Below are positions 6,364 through 14,114 of a stretch of DNA of 27,096 nt, piece after piece; positions within the stretch are counted from its first letter, which is position 1; each line of letters starts with the position of its first letter. Source of the DNA: Candidatus Poseidoniia archaeon (GTDB lineage: Archaea; Thermoplasmatota; Poseidoniia; MGIII; CG-Epi1); NCBI GenBank assembly GCA_022449705.1, contig JAKURS010000004.1, positions 1 through 27,096 on the forward strand, given 5' to 3'. Under the pieces are notes generated by a model. That model did no database searches. It had not been told where the DNA came from and saw only the letters and a program-made list of their open reading frames with translations. Made by a program: the position numbers and the translations under genes.

Positions 6364-7715
6364 CAGGCCGCCATCACCGCGGGGGCCTCGCGGCCGGAGC
6401 GCAGCCCTCGCATGTGTGCCACGCGTCGCTCCAGCAGCTGCGGCGTGGCGATGTCGTGCCGCACGTGCAGGCCGCGGCCGCTAACCGCTGCGAGGCCCGC
6501 CTCGCACTGCGCCTCCGCGGCGGCGAGCATCGCGCCACTGCCAACGACCGCTGCCGCACGTGAGCTAGTCGTCTCTAGCGTACCGCCGGGCGACTGGTTG
6601 ACCGCTGCGTAGAAGAGCGAAGCACCGCTGGCGGCCAGCTGTTCCTCGTTGATAATTAGCGTGCAGTCACGGCGCGGTTTCACACCGTAGCCCTCGGGAA
6701 CTACGTACTTGCAGACCGTCGCCGCGGGGCGGAATTCAACCTCGCAATCAGCGAGCGTGCCGGTTGCCATGCCGTGGCAAATGGCCACGAAATCGCTTTG
6801 CAGGATTTCAAGCACGTTTAGCGCCTCCGGGTCTCCCAGCCGGGCGTTGTACTCGATAAGCCTGGGGCCGTTTGCGGTGGCGATGAAGCCGCCGTAGAGG
6901 AAACCGCGGTAGGGCTCGCCGCATTCCTCGCGCAGGGCGGCCGCCGTGGCCTCGTTAATGGCGCATGCAGCATTTATATCCTCATCTTCCAGAAACGACA
7001 GGGTGTGGGTAGCGTCGCTGTAGGAGCCCATTCCGCCAGTATTGGGGCCACGATCACCTTCCAGGGCACGCTTGTGGTCCTGCACCACCGGCATGTGACG
7101 CAGTGTCTCACCATCACAGAGACTCATCAGCGAGAACTCCTCGCCGACCAGCTTTTCCTCAACGACGAAGCGACCATCCTTCGTAACCAGTTCGCGGCAG
7201 TAACCGAGCGCCTCACTGTGCGAGTGGAGGTGGTCGTCCGCCACCTTGACCCCCTTGCCACCCGCCAGGCCATCGTACTTGACGACGTAGCCGTCGCCCA
7301 GCTCGGCCAGCCAGTCAGCGACGCCCTCCAGCGCATCGAAAGTGCGGTAGCGCGGGCAGCCGGGAATCCCGTTCCGCGTCAGGAGGTCACGCGCGAACGC
7401 CTTGGATGTTTCGATTTGCGCCAGCTCACGGCCGGGGCCAACGGTCGGGATGGACGCCACCCGCAGCGCGTCGGCAACACCTGCTGCCAAGGGTGCTTCG
7501 GGGCCGATGACTGCAAGTTCTGCACCCTGCCGGATGGCGTAGCCGATTACCTCGTCCGGGGAGTTCAGGTCACCCAGTTCCAGGTCATCTGCCAGCGCCA
7601 TGATGCCAGGATTCAGGTTAGAAGCGAAACAGCTGACGGCGGCTCCGGAGTTACAGAGCGCGCGAGTAATTGCGTGCTCGCGCGCACCAGAGCCAACAAC
7701 CATGACTCTGGTCAT
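6363..7715 (-). CDS. purD: phosphoribosylamine--glycine ligase
   Basis: A 450-residue ATP-grasp enzyme making glycinamide ribonucleotide, the second step of de novo purine synthesis. It shows the N-terminal VVGSGAREHA, IGPEAPLAAG, the ATP-grasp lid and lysines (VVKYDGLAGGKGV), GPNTGGMGSYSDA, FLYGGFIA and the metal/ATP site EYNARLGDPEAL. The C-terminal domain contains KYVVPEGYG. Length is normal. Its ATG shares one base with the pyrE stop and its stop shares one base with the exchanger start, so the three form a tightly coupled operon. Confidence 0.97.
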   Translation of the reverse strand: MTRVMVVGSGAREHAITRALCNSGAAVSCFASNLNPGIMALADDLELGDLNSPDEVIGYAIRQGAELAVIGPEAPLAAGVADALRVASIPTVGPGRELAQIETSKAFARDLLTRNGIPGCPRYRTFDALEGVADWLAELGDGYVVKYDGLAGGKGVKVADDHLHSHSEALGYCRELVTKDGRFVVEEKLVGEEFSLMSLCDGETLRHMPVVQDHKRALEGDRGPNTGGMGSYSDATHTLSFLEDEDINAACAINEATAAALREECGEPYRGFLYGGFIATANGPRLIEYNARLGDPEALNVLEILQSDFVAICHGMATGTLADCEVEFRPAATVCKYVVPEGYGVKPRRDCTLIINEEQLAASGASLFYAAVNQSPGGTLETTSSRAAAVVGSGAMLAAAEAQCEAGLAAVSGRGLHVRHDIATPQLLERRVAHMRGLRSGREAPAVMAA

Positions 7716-8227
7716 CAGTCGTCCTGCAACAGGCTCCCGATGCGCACCAGCGGCAGCAACTCGACTTCCACGGCGCGCAGCGCCTCATCGGCGCCTTCTT
7801 CACGGTCAACTACCACGATGGCCTGCTCTACAACACCACCTTCGCGGCGGATTACCTCTATGGCATCAAGCAGCGAGCCACCAGTGGTTGCAACATCCTC
7901 CACCACAATTACCTTTCCCAGCAACTTGCCCTCGATACGGCTAGCGGTGCCGTGGACCCGCTCGCCCTTGCGAATCATGACGTAGGGCAGCCCGGTCTTT
8001 AGCGAGAGCGCGACCGCCAGCGGGACGGCGCCCAGCTCCATTCCGGCGATGACTTCTGCCTCATCGGGAACGAGCAGTGCCATCTCGGTAGTAATCTGCT
8101 CCAGGATTAGCGGCTGGGTGGCGGCCAGCTTCAAGTTAACGTAGAATTTTGACCTGCGGCCGGATGTGAGGCGAAAGTCGCCGAACTGCACCGCGCCGCA
8201 TTCCTGCAGTAGCCCTGCCAGGCCCAT
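7715..8227 (-). CDS. pyrE: orotate phosphoribosyltransferase
   Basis: A 170-residue enzyme converting orotate and PRPP to OMP in pyrimidine synthesis. Signatures are TSGRRSKFYVNLK (about 21-33), the PPi loop IRKGERVHGT and the PRPP-binding motif VIVVEDVATTGGSLLDA (106-122). The frame is open upstream to 8407, but ATG 8227 gives the normal family N-terminus (MGLAGLLQECGAV) and lies 27 bp from a TATA-like element. The upstream part is antisense to the DUF309 gene. First gene of the pyrE-purD-exchanger operon. Confidence 0.95.
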   Translation of the reverse strand: MGLAGLLQECGAVQFGDFRLTSGRRSKFYVNLKLAATQPLILEQITTEMALLVPDEAEVIAGMELGAVPLAVALSLKTGLPYVMIRKGERVHGTASRIEGKLLGKVIVVEDVATTGGSLLDAIEVIRREGGVVEQAIVVVDREEGADEALRAVEVELLPLVRIGSLLQDD

Positions 8228-8250
8228 CCGGCCGCCACAGCAGGGGCTGA

Positions 8251-8258
8251 CAAATATG
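8251..8258. promoter_or_regulatory. shared bidirectional TATA element, pyrE / DUF309
   Basis: CAAATATG on the plus strand (CATATTTG on the minus strand) is centred at 8254.5, exactly 27.5 bp from both pyrE ATG (8227) and DUF309 ATG (8282). No other AT-rich element lies in the 54-bp gap, so one site may serve both directions with leaderless transcripts. Confidence 0.6.
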
Positions 8259-8281
8259 GCTACCCCTGCCCCCGCATGCGC

Positions 8282-8827
8282 ATGGCGCGGGATGAGCCGG
8301 AGCTGGAGCGGAACGCAGTGCGCTACACGACGAAGCCGCTGCCGCCCTACCGCTACCTGCCGGGGCTGCACCCGCACCCGGTGGCAAACCCGCACGGCCA
8401 CAGCCATGGCGCGCCTGATGAGCCGTGCCCCGCCTGGGACGCGGAGGAGTGGCGCACGCTCGATGACTGGCTATACGGCGTGGACCTCTGTAACCACCAC
8501 TACTACTGGGAGTCGCACGAGGCGTGGGAAGGGCTATGGCTGGTGGTTCCGCGCCGCAGTGTACCGCACCGCTTCCTGCAAGGCATGATCAAGCTCTCTG
8601 CGGCGCTGCTCAAGGTGCGGCTGGCGATGCTGACGAAGAAGGACATCGCCGGCGCGCAGTCGCTCGCACCGGCCGGGCTGGAGCTGCTCGCGTCGGTTGG
8701 CCGTGACCAATACATGGGGCTCGCGCTCGAAAAACATATCGAAACCATGCGTGAATACTTCGCGCCGCTGGCGACGGGCGAACTGCCTGATATCCGCGCC
8801 TGCCCGTTAATCCTGCCCGACGACTAG
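8282..8827 (+). CDS. DUF309 family protein
   Basis: A 181-residue helical protein. The N-terminal segment with YRYLPGLHPHP and GHSHG and the central YYWESHEAWEGLW motif are characteristic of DUF309 (PF03745), whose biochemical role is not established. The His-rich N-terminus and the conserved His/Glu residues of the helix suggest metal binding, which is inference. The later helices (FLQGMIKLSAALLKV) also fit the family. ATG 8282 is preferred to the in-frame ATG 8276 because it sits at the TATA spacing seen elsewhere; the difference is two residues. Its 3' end overlaps the converging lipid kinase gene by 21 bp. Confidence 0.88.
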   Translation: MARDEPELERNAVRYTTKPLPPYRYLPGLHPHPVANPHGHSHGAPDEPCPAWDAEEWRTLDDWLYGVDLCNHHYYWESHEAWEGLWLVVPRRSVPHRFLQGMIKLSAALLKVRLAMLTKKDIAGAQSLAPAGLELLASVGRDQYMGLALEKHIETMREYFAPLATGELPDIRACPLILPDD

Positions 8828-9712
8828 CTCCAGCGCCCCGGGTACGACCTGTACGTCCAGCCGCCGCACCCCGTCACCGGGGAGGCAGTAGAACTCGCCG
8901 TCGGCCTGGATGCAGAGGTCCGTTTCGCACGCCAGCGCCAGCCGCGTGGTCGAGACGAGCCGCACCGCCGGATTTCCAAGATGGGTGCCGGCGAGCACCT
9001 GCGGCAATAGCAGCAGCATGTTGAGCCGACTTACCTCGCCTGCGACGAGGAAGTCGAGTACACCGTCATCCATGCGTGAATCAGGCGTAGTGAGGAAACC
9101 ACCCCCCTCGCGCGGGCCGTTGCCGACAACCAGCATCATCACGCGGTGCGCCACGTGGTCGCCATTCCAGCGCAGCAGCATCCGCGGCGCTGCAAAGTAG
9201 TAAAGGATGGTCCAGAGCGTTGCGATAAGATACTTTGGGAAGTCACGCAGCATCACGTAGCGGCTCTGGACATTGACCGTCGCGTCGAAGCCGATGCCAG
9301 CGGTATTGCAAATATACTCGTCGCGTCCCGCGCCGCGTAGGTGCGCCAGGTCGATGCGCTTGCGCCCCCCATCGCGCAGCGCCGCCAGCGCGCGCTCGCC
9401 CGTTGGGGGAGCGCTCGAGCCGAAGACAAAGTCGTTGCCGGTGCCGCTCGGGATAACAGCCAGCGCCGGCCGCCCGGCGGCGGGGAGCTGCATCAGCCCG
9501 TTGACCACTTCGTGGACCGTTCCGTCACCGCCGACCGCAACTACCACCTCGCAACCGCCAGCGCTGGCCGCCAGCCCGGTTGCGTGGCCGGGGGACTCGG
9601 TGACCAGCCACTCGGCATCAAGTCCGGCCGCCTGCTCCCGCAGCTTATGCAGCTGCCTGCCGGTCTTTCCCATGCCGGAGGCAGGATTAACTATGAAGCG
9701 GATAACAGCCAT
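8807..9712 (-). CDS. diacylglycerol kinase-family lipid kinase
   Basis: A 301-residue protein of the DAGK/sphingosine kinase/YegS fold. The NPASGMGK nucleotide loop (9-16), VAVGGDGTVHEVVNG (58-72) and IPSGTGNDF (87-95) are the catalytic and nucleotide-binding signatures. The C-terminal beta domain includes NTAGIGFDA, GNGPREGGGF and ADGEFYCLPGD. It phosphorylates a lipid alcohol with ATP; in archaea the substrate could be an archaeol-type precursor, which is inference. ATG 9712 lies 26.5 bp from a palindromic TATA box, implying a leaderless mRNA. Confidence 0.93.
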   Translation of the reverse strand: MAVIRFIVNPASGMGKTGRQLHKLREQAAGLDAEWLVTESPGHATGLAASAGGCEVVVAVGGDGTVHEVVNGLMQLPAAGRPALAVIPSGTGNDFVFGSSAPPTGERALAALRDGGRKRIDLAHLRGAGRDEYICNTAGIGFDATVNVQSRYVMLRDFPKYLIATLWTILYYFAAPRMLLRWNGDHVAHRVMMLVVGNGPREGGGFLTTPDSRMDDGVLDFLVAGEVSRLNMLLLLPQVLAGTHLGNPAVRLVSTTRLALACETDLCIQADGEFYCLPGDGVRRLDVQVVPGALELVVGQD

Positions 9713-9734
9713 TGGACGGGTACCGGCCTGAAGC

Positions 9735-9742
9735 TTTATAAA
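9735..9742. promoter_or_regulatory. palindromic TATA box between lipid kinase and rpl15e
   Basis: TTTATAAA is a perfect palindrome centred 26.5 bp from the kinase ATG at 9712, giving a leaderless transcript on the minus strand. On the plus strand the same box would start rpl15e RNA near 9765, leaving a leader of about 43 nt. Confidence 0.65.
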
Positions 9743-9795
9743 CGGGGGGCAGTCGACGCGACGCGGGAATGTGGCTCCGGCTGAACCCGTGAAGC

Positions 9796-9800
9796 GAGGT
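9796..9800 (+). promoter_or_regulatory. Shine-Dalgarno site of rpl15e
   Basis: GAGGT lies 7 nt before ATG 9808 and is complementary to the usual archaeal 16S 3' end. It is notable because most first genes here look leaderless. Confidence 0.65.
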
Positions 9801-9807
9801 AATCGCG

Positions 9808-10428
9808 ATGTCGAAATCAGTCTACTCCTATATCGGGGAAACGTGGAATCGCCCTGGCGATTCCATCAAGGCCATGCAGCGCGAGCGACTGCTCACGTTC
9901 CGTCGGGAAAAAGCCGTAGAACGTATCGAACGGCCGACGCGGCTCGACCGGGCGCGTAAGCTGGGCTTTCGCGCCAAGCAGGGCTTCGTGATGGCGCGCA
10001 CTCGTATCCGGCGTGGGAGCATGCGCAAGCCCGCCATCAAGGGCGGGCGCCGTGCCAAGCGCACCGGCATCTCCAAGATTACCGTAGCCAAGTCGCTACA
10101 GATGATTGCCGAGGAGCGCACCGCACGTAAATTCCCTAATCTCGAGGTGCTCAACTCCTACTGGGTTGCTGCCGACGGCCGCTACAAGTGGTACGAGATT
10201 ATCCTGGTTGACCCGCACCATCCCGTAATCATGGCCGATTCAAAGATTAACTGGATCTGCGGCCGGGCCCACAAGGGGCGCGTCCACCGCGGTCTTACGT
10301 CGGCCGGCAAGAAGGGGCGCGGGCTGCGGAGCAAGGGTAAGGGCGCCGAAAAGGTGCGCCCCAGCCGCAAGAAGGCGCATGGGCGCCGCAAGGAGAGCAG
10401 CACGCCGCATCCGCCGCGCAAAAGCTGA
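9808..10428 (+). CDS. rpl15e: large ribosomal subunit protein L15e
   Basis: A 206-residue, highly basic protein found only in archaeal and eukaryotic ribosomes. Recognisable segments are the N-terminal MSKSVYSYIGETW, the central RRGSMRKPAIKGGRRAKR, LEVLNSYWVAADGRYKWYE, ILVDPHHPVI and the basic tail (GRAHKGRVHRGLTSAGKKGRG). It is slightly longer than the usual length of about 195 because of a Lys/Arg/Ser/Pro tail. It is preceded by a real leader and Shine-Dalgarno site. The next gene begins 2 nt after its stop. Confidence 0.98.
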   Translation: MSKSVYSYIGETWNRPGDSIKAMQRERLLTFRREKAVERIERPTRLDRARKLGFRAKQGFVMARTRIRRGSMRKPAIKGGRRAKRTGISKITVAKSLQMIAEERTARKFPNLEVLNSYWVAADGRYKWYEIILVDPHHPVIMADSKINWICGRAHKGRVHRGLTSAGKKGRGLRSKGKGAEKVRPSRKKAHGRRKESSTPHPPRKS

Positions 10429-10430
10429 GT

Positions 10431-11567
10431 ATGGAATACAGCCGCAAGAACCCGTTCCCTGCAACCATCAAAGAGGCGTACTGCCTTGCACGTGACAACG
10501 TCAAGGAGACCAATCACTATATCGTCGACATCGCCGACAGCGGCCTGGAATACAAGCCTGGCGACTCGCTGGGGCTCTTCCCGCGCAACGACCCAGAACT
10601 TGTTGAGGCGCTGCTCCAGAAGCTGGGCAGCAGCGGCGACGAAAGCGTAGAGCTGAAGCGTAAGGGTGAAATCTCGTTTCGCGAAGCCCTGGCGGAGCAC
10701 CTGACCATCCACCGCGCCAACCGCAAGTTCCTGAAGCCGCTGATGGCGAAGCTCCCGGTAGGCAACCAGCAGGGACTCGAGCAGTTGCTTTCGGACCGTA
10801 CCGCGCTGGACCAGTACCTGAACGTCCGCGACTATATCGACCTCCTGGACGAATACCCGGCCGCCAGCTTCACCCCGCAGGAGTTCGCCGAGTCAGTGGG
10901 CGGCATCACCCCGCGACTCTACTCCATCGCCTCCGCTCCCGGCGCCCACCCGGGCGAAGTGCACCTCACCGTAGCAATCGTGCGCTACAACAGTTTCGAG
11001 CGTGACCGCGCCGGGCTCGCTACCGGCTACCTCGCCGACCGCGTCACTGTCGGCGAAACCCCCGTGCCGGTCTTCATCCAGCCGACGCGCGGGTTCGTCA
11101 TCCCCGGGGACGGCAGCCATGACATCATCATGGTCGGCCCCGGTACCGGCATCGCGCCGTTCCGGGCGTTCCTCGAGCAACGGGAGATGGACGGCGCCAG
11201 CGGGCGTAACTGGCTCATCTTTGGCGAGTGGTTCGAGAAGACCACTTTCTTCTACGAAGAGGAATTCCGTGCCTGGCAGGAATCTGGCATGCTGGCGCGG
11301 CTTGATACAGCCTTCTCACGCGACCAGGACGAGAAGGTCTACGTCCAACACCGCCTCCAGCAGGCGGCCACCGAAGTGTGGGAGTGGCTCGTTGCGGGGG
11401 CATACTTCTACGTCTGCGGCGACAAGGACTACATGGCCAAGGATGTCCACCAGGCACTAATCGACATCGCACGGGTGCAGGGCAGCCTCTCCGAAGAGGA
11501 AGCAGAGCACTACGTCAACCGCACACTGATGAAAGAAGAGAAGCGCTACCTGCGCGACGTTTACTAA
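10431..11567 (+). CDS. CysJ-like FAD/NADPH oxidoreductase lacking the flavodoxin domain
   Basis: A 378-residue protein matching the C-terminal two thirds of sulfite reductase flavoprotein/cytochrome P450 reductase. An FAD-binding region with its helical insert (about 1-225) contains YKPGDSLGLFP and the FAD motif RLYSIAS (162-168). The NADPH domain contains GPGTGIAPFRAFL (236-248), FGEWFEKTTFFYEEE, YVCGDKDYMAKDV and the typical terminal KRYLRDVY. The FMN/flavodoxin domain of full CysJ (about 600 residues) is absent, so electrons presumably pass to a separate flavodoxin or ferredoxin; the acceptor is not visible here. It begins 2 nt after rpl15e and ends with a CTAA stop overlap with the converging CARDB gene. 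Confidence 0.93.
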   Translation: MEYSRKNPFPATIKEAYCLARDNVKETNHYIVDIADSGLEYKPGDSLGLFPRNDPELVEALLQKLGSSGDESVELKRKGEISFREALAEHLTIHRANRKFLKPLMAKLPVGNQQGLEQLLSDRTALDQYLNVRDYIDLLDEYPAASFTPQEFAESVGGITPRLYSIASAPGAHPGEVHLTVAIVRYNSFERDRAGLATGYLADRVTVGETPVPVFIQPTRGFVIPGDGSHDIIMVGPGTGIAPFRAFLEQREMDGASGRNWLIFGEWFEKTTFFYEEEFRAWQESGMLARLDTAFSRDQDEKVYVQHRLQQAATEVWEWLVAGAYFYVCGDKDYMAKDVHQALIDIARVQGSLSEEEAEHYVNRTLMKEEKRYLRDVY

Positions 11568-14038
11568 TCTTCCTTCTTCTCACCGATAACTTCACCGGTA
11601 TCGGAGTCGTAGGTTATGCCCGAATCCGGGTCATAACGGAAGGTAGTCGCGCCGCGGGCGGGTCCGTCGCCGGGCGGCTGCTGCTGCGTTTTGGCTCCGT
11701 AGCCCGGCAGGTAGTCTTCCTCGCCGCGCAGCCGGTAGTAGGCAAACATGCCGGCGCCGACGATTGCCAGCACCAGCAGCGGCACCCATACCAGCGGCTG
11801 CGAGATTATACTCTCCCCGCCGCTGGGAGTGGGTGTGACCGGGATTTGCTCGACCGTGACGTTGACCTCCTGCACGACGCGGTTGTCGCTCTCGTCCGGC
11901 TCGTCGATGACGTTGTAGGGGTCAATCACCGCCTCGATAACGTAGCTGCCGACCTGAAGGGGAGTCCAGTAGAACACCAGCTGCTGCTCGCCGGTCACCA
12001 TCCCCAGCCGGCCGGTCGGCATCATGTCCAGCTCCACGCCGTTAATGTAGACTGCAACCTCGGCGCCCATGGCGCTCGACTCCAGATTGGCCTGGCCGTG
12101 GTTGAAGGCGTGGACAGTTATTTCGACGGTGCGGTTGACCGGCAGCGTGCTCGCCAGGTAGCCCAGCTCGATCGCCAGGTCGTACTCGCGCAACCTGAAG
12201 TGGATACTGCCATTGACTGCGTCATTGCTATGGTTCTCATCCTTGTAGGTGCCAAGCACCTCGACCTCCACGGTGAGGTTGTAGTCACCGACCATGCCGC
12301 CGGTGTTGTTTAGCCAGACCGGGAAGCGGCGGGACTCGTTATACCCCAAGTCGTAGCCGTTGAAAGATGCTTCGGGTGACGAATCCTCACCGAGGTAGAG
12401 GTGGACCCGGAACCCAGGGGCGGCAGCGGCGATATTCTGCAGCGTCACTATCATCTTCACCCTCTGCCCTTCGAAGACCAGCTCTGGTACCTCCAGCGTC
12501 TCGGCGGCGATGTCGCGGTGTGGCGCAGCGACATCCACCAGCACCGTGCGGATGTTGTTATTTTCGTCCAGCTCGGCCAAGTCGCGCGAAGCGTCAGCCC
12601 GTGCCTTGACCCGTGGCCAGTCTTCAGCCCAGGTGTAGTCGTAGATGAGCAGGACCTGCTGCCCTTCCTCCAGCGAGAGCCCCCATGTGTACACGCGGGT
12701 GTCATCAATCCACAGTTCGACCTCGGTCTGCCCAGTAGCGGCTGCACCGGTGTTGAAGACCGACACCTCGACCGCACTCGGGATGCCATAAACTGCTTGA
12801 CCGGGAACTACTAAGGACGTCACGTTCAGGTCAGGCAGCGGCTCCCGCACAGTCAAACTGAAGTTGAAGTTGTTGTCATCCTCGTACCACTCTTCGATAG
12901 CGTCGAGCGGGTCAATCTCGACGAAGATTGTGTGGGTGCCCGCCAGTGCGGTGTCGTTCCACACCACTAGTGCCTGCACGCTGGGCGCGGGAACCACCTC
13001 GCCCTCAAAGCGGGTCGCGTTCTGCACCAGCGGCAGCAGTGCATCACCGATGAGGACCTGGCTGCCTCCTTCCGGCTGGTCCCAGAAACGTACGCGTACC
13101 TCGGTCGCGCTCTCGACAGGGTCCATGTTCAGGACGTAGACGGCCAGCTCGACCTGGTGGTGCTGGAAGACATCCTCCAGCCAGTCGTCGCGCGGCAGGA
13201 TTTCCAGCCCGAGGGCCTCATACAGCGTCAGTTCCGGAGTATGCTCCCGCACCATCACCTCCATTTCAGCCACGTTGTCATCCTCCAGTGATTCATCTAC
13301 ATCATTTCCTTCGTCAAGCACCACCCGCAGCAGGTAATCACCCGCAACGTCCGGGTGCCAGGTAATATTCATCTGCGCTGTTTCGCCCCCATATAGCGAG
13401 CGAACCTCAATCTGCTCCAGCAGCTCGGGCGTGCCGTCCGGTTGCAGGATGGAGTAGAAAGCAACCTGGAAGCTGGTCGCAACAGTATTTTCATGACCGC
13501 CATTTTCGAACAATACCACGATATCAGCCGGGTCCCCGACCGCTGGTACTTGCGGCTCGAGGAACATGGAGGGGCCAGCCACGAAGGAGAGGTTGGCCAT
13601 ATACGACTCCAGCACCTCGTACTCGAATTCCAGGTCGTTGTTATCCTCGTTGCTCTCGGTGATGCTTTCCTCCTGGTCAACCCGCGTGGTCAGCAAGTGG
13701 GTGCCGGAGGTCGTTTCACCACGCCAGCTGAATGTAACTGAGACATTCTCGCCGCGACCAATGATCTCGATAGTCTCCTGGTGGACAACTTCACAGTTTT
13801 CCCCGAGGGTGCAGTCGGCGCTGCTGTTGAGCACCATAACAGTGATATTAAGGGCAAGCACGTCACCATTATTGCGCACCCATACTTCTCCATCAAAGGC
13901 CTCACCCTTCACTGGAGTCTGTGGGTTTATAGACATGCTGTTAGGTTCCAGGTCAGGTAGGCCATGTTCACTCGCCTGAGCGGAGGGGACCAGCAGCAGG
14001 AGCAGCGCCCCCGCGAAGAACAGCAGTGGCCAACGCAT
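11564..14038 (-). CDS. secreted, membrane-anchored CARDB-repeat protein
   Basis: An 824-residue type I membrane protein. A signal peptide (MRWPLLFFAGALLLLLVPSA) is followed by about six CARDB/Ig-like beta domains, each with the pattern of an N-terminal PDLxxxS strand, VxNxG and a closing DExxExxEDNN (for example PDLEPNSMSINPQTP, TESNEDNND, DESLEDDNVAE, IEEWYEDDNNF, LAELDENNNI and IDEPDESDNR). Many N-x-S/T sites suggest surface glycosylation. A C-terminal helix (LVWVPLLVLAIVGAGMFAYY) anchors it, leaving a cytoplasmic tail of about 60 residues with two similar YDPDSG/YDSDTG elements. ATG 14038 is chosen because a TATA box lies 26 bp away and it begins the signal peptide. Role unknown; cell-surface adhesion or scaffolding is plausible. 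Confidence 0.9.
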   Translation of the reverse strand: MRWPLLFFAGALLLLLVPSAQASEHGLPDLEPNSMSINPQTPVKGEAFDGEVWVRNNGDVLALNITVMVLNSSADCTLGENCEVVHQETIEIIGRGENVSVTFSWRGETTSGTHLLTTRVDQEESITESNEDNNDLEFEYEVLESYMANLSFVAGPSMFLEPQVPAVGDPADIVVLFENGGHENTVATSFQVAFYSILQPDGTPELLEQIEVRSLYGGETAQMNITWHPDVAGDYLLRVVLDEGNDVDESLEDDNVAEMEVMVREHTPELTLYEALGLEILPRDDWLEDVFQHHQVELAVYVLNMDPVESATEVRVRFWDQPEGGSQVLIGDALLPLVQNATRFEGEVVPAPSVQALVVWNDTALAGTHTIFVEIDPLDAIEEWYEDDNNFNFSLTVREPLPDLNVTSLVVPGQAVYGIPSAVEVSVFNTGAAATGQTEVELWIDDTRVYTWGLSLEEGQQVLLIYDYTWAEDWPRVKARADASRDLAELDENNNIRTVLVDVAAPHRDIAAETLEVPELVFEGQRVKMIVTLQNIAAAAPGFRVHLYLGEDSSPEASFNGYDLGYNESRRFPVWLNNTGGMVGDYNLTVEVEVLGTYKDENHSNDAVNGSIHFRLREYDLAIELGYLASTLPVNRTVEITVHAFNHGQANLESSAMGAEVAVYINGVELDMMPTGRLGMVTGEQQLVFYWTPLQVGSYVIEAVIDPYNVIDEPDESDNRVVQEVNVTVEQIPVTPTPSGGESIISQPLVWVPLLVLAIVGAGMFAYYRLRGEEDYLPGYGAKTQQQPPGDGPARGATTFRYDPDSGITYDSDTGEVIGEKKED

Positions 14039-14060
14039 AGCACCACCCTCCTCTACGGCA

Positions 14061-14068
14061 AGATAAAG
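14061..14068 (-). promoter_or_regulatory. TATA element of the CARDB protein gene
   Basis: Minus-strand CTTTATCT is centred 26 bp before ATG 14038, implying a leaderless transcript and supporting that start. Confidence 0.6.
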
Positions 14069-14087
14069 GTTTCTGGTGACCGAGGGG

Positions 14088-14095
14088 CTTATAGG
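14088..14095 (+). promoter_or_regulatory. TATA element of purB
   Basis: GCTTATAG is centred about 24 bp before GTG 14115 and supports the leaderless GTG start. It lies about 27 bp from the opposite-facing TATA of the CARDB gene. Confidence 0.55.
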
Positions 14096-14114
14096 ATTGC
14101 AGCAGTGCGCCAGC

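Noticed and set aside
7005..7985. 326-codon plus-strand frame over purD/pyrE
   Set aside because: It is antisense to two certain enzyme genes and has no recognisable domain.
8228..8407. 60-codon N-terminal extension of pyrE
   Set aside because: It is Arg-rich antisense sequence of the DUF309 gene and lies upstream of the promoter.
11378..12313. 311-codon plus-strand frame past the CysJ-like gene
   Set aside because: It overlaps the reductase in another frame and is antisense to the CARDB protein, without any motif.
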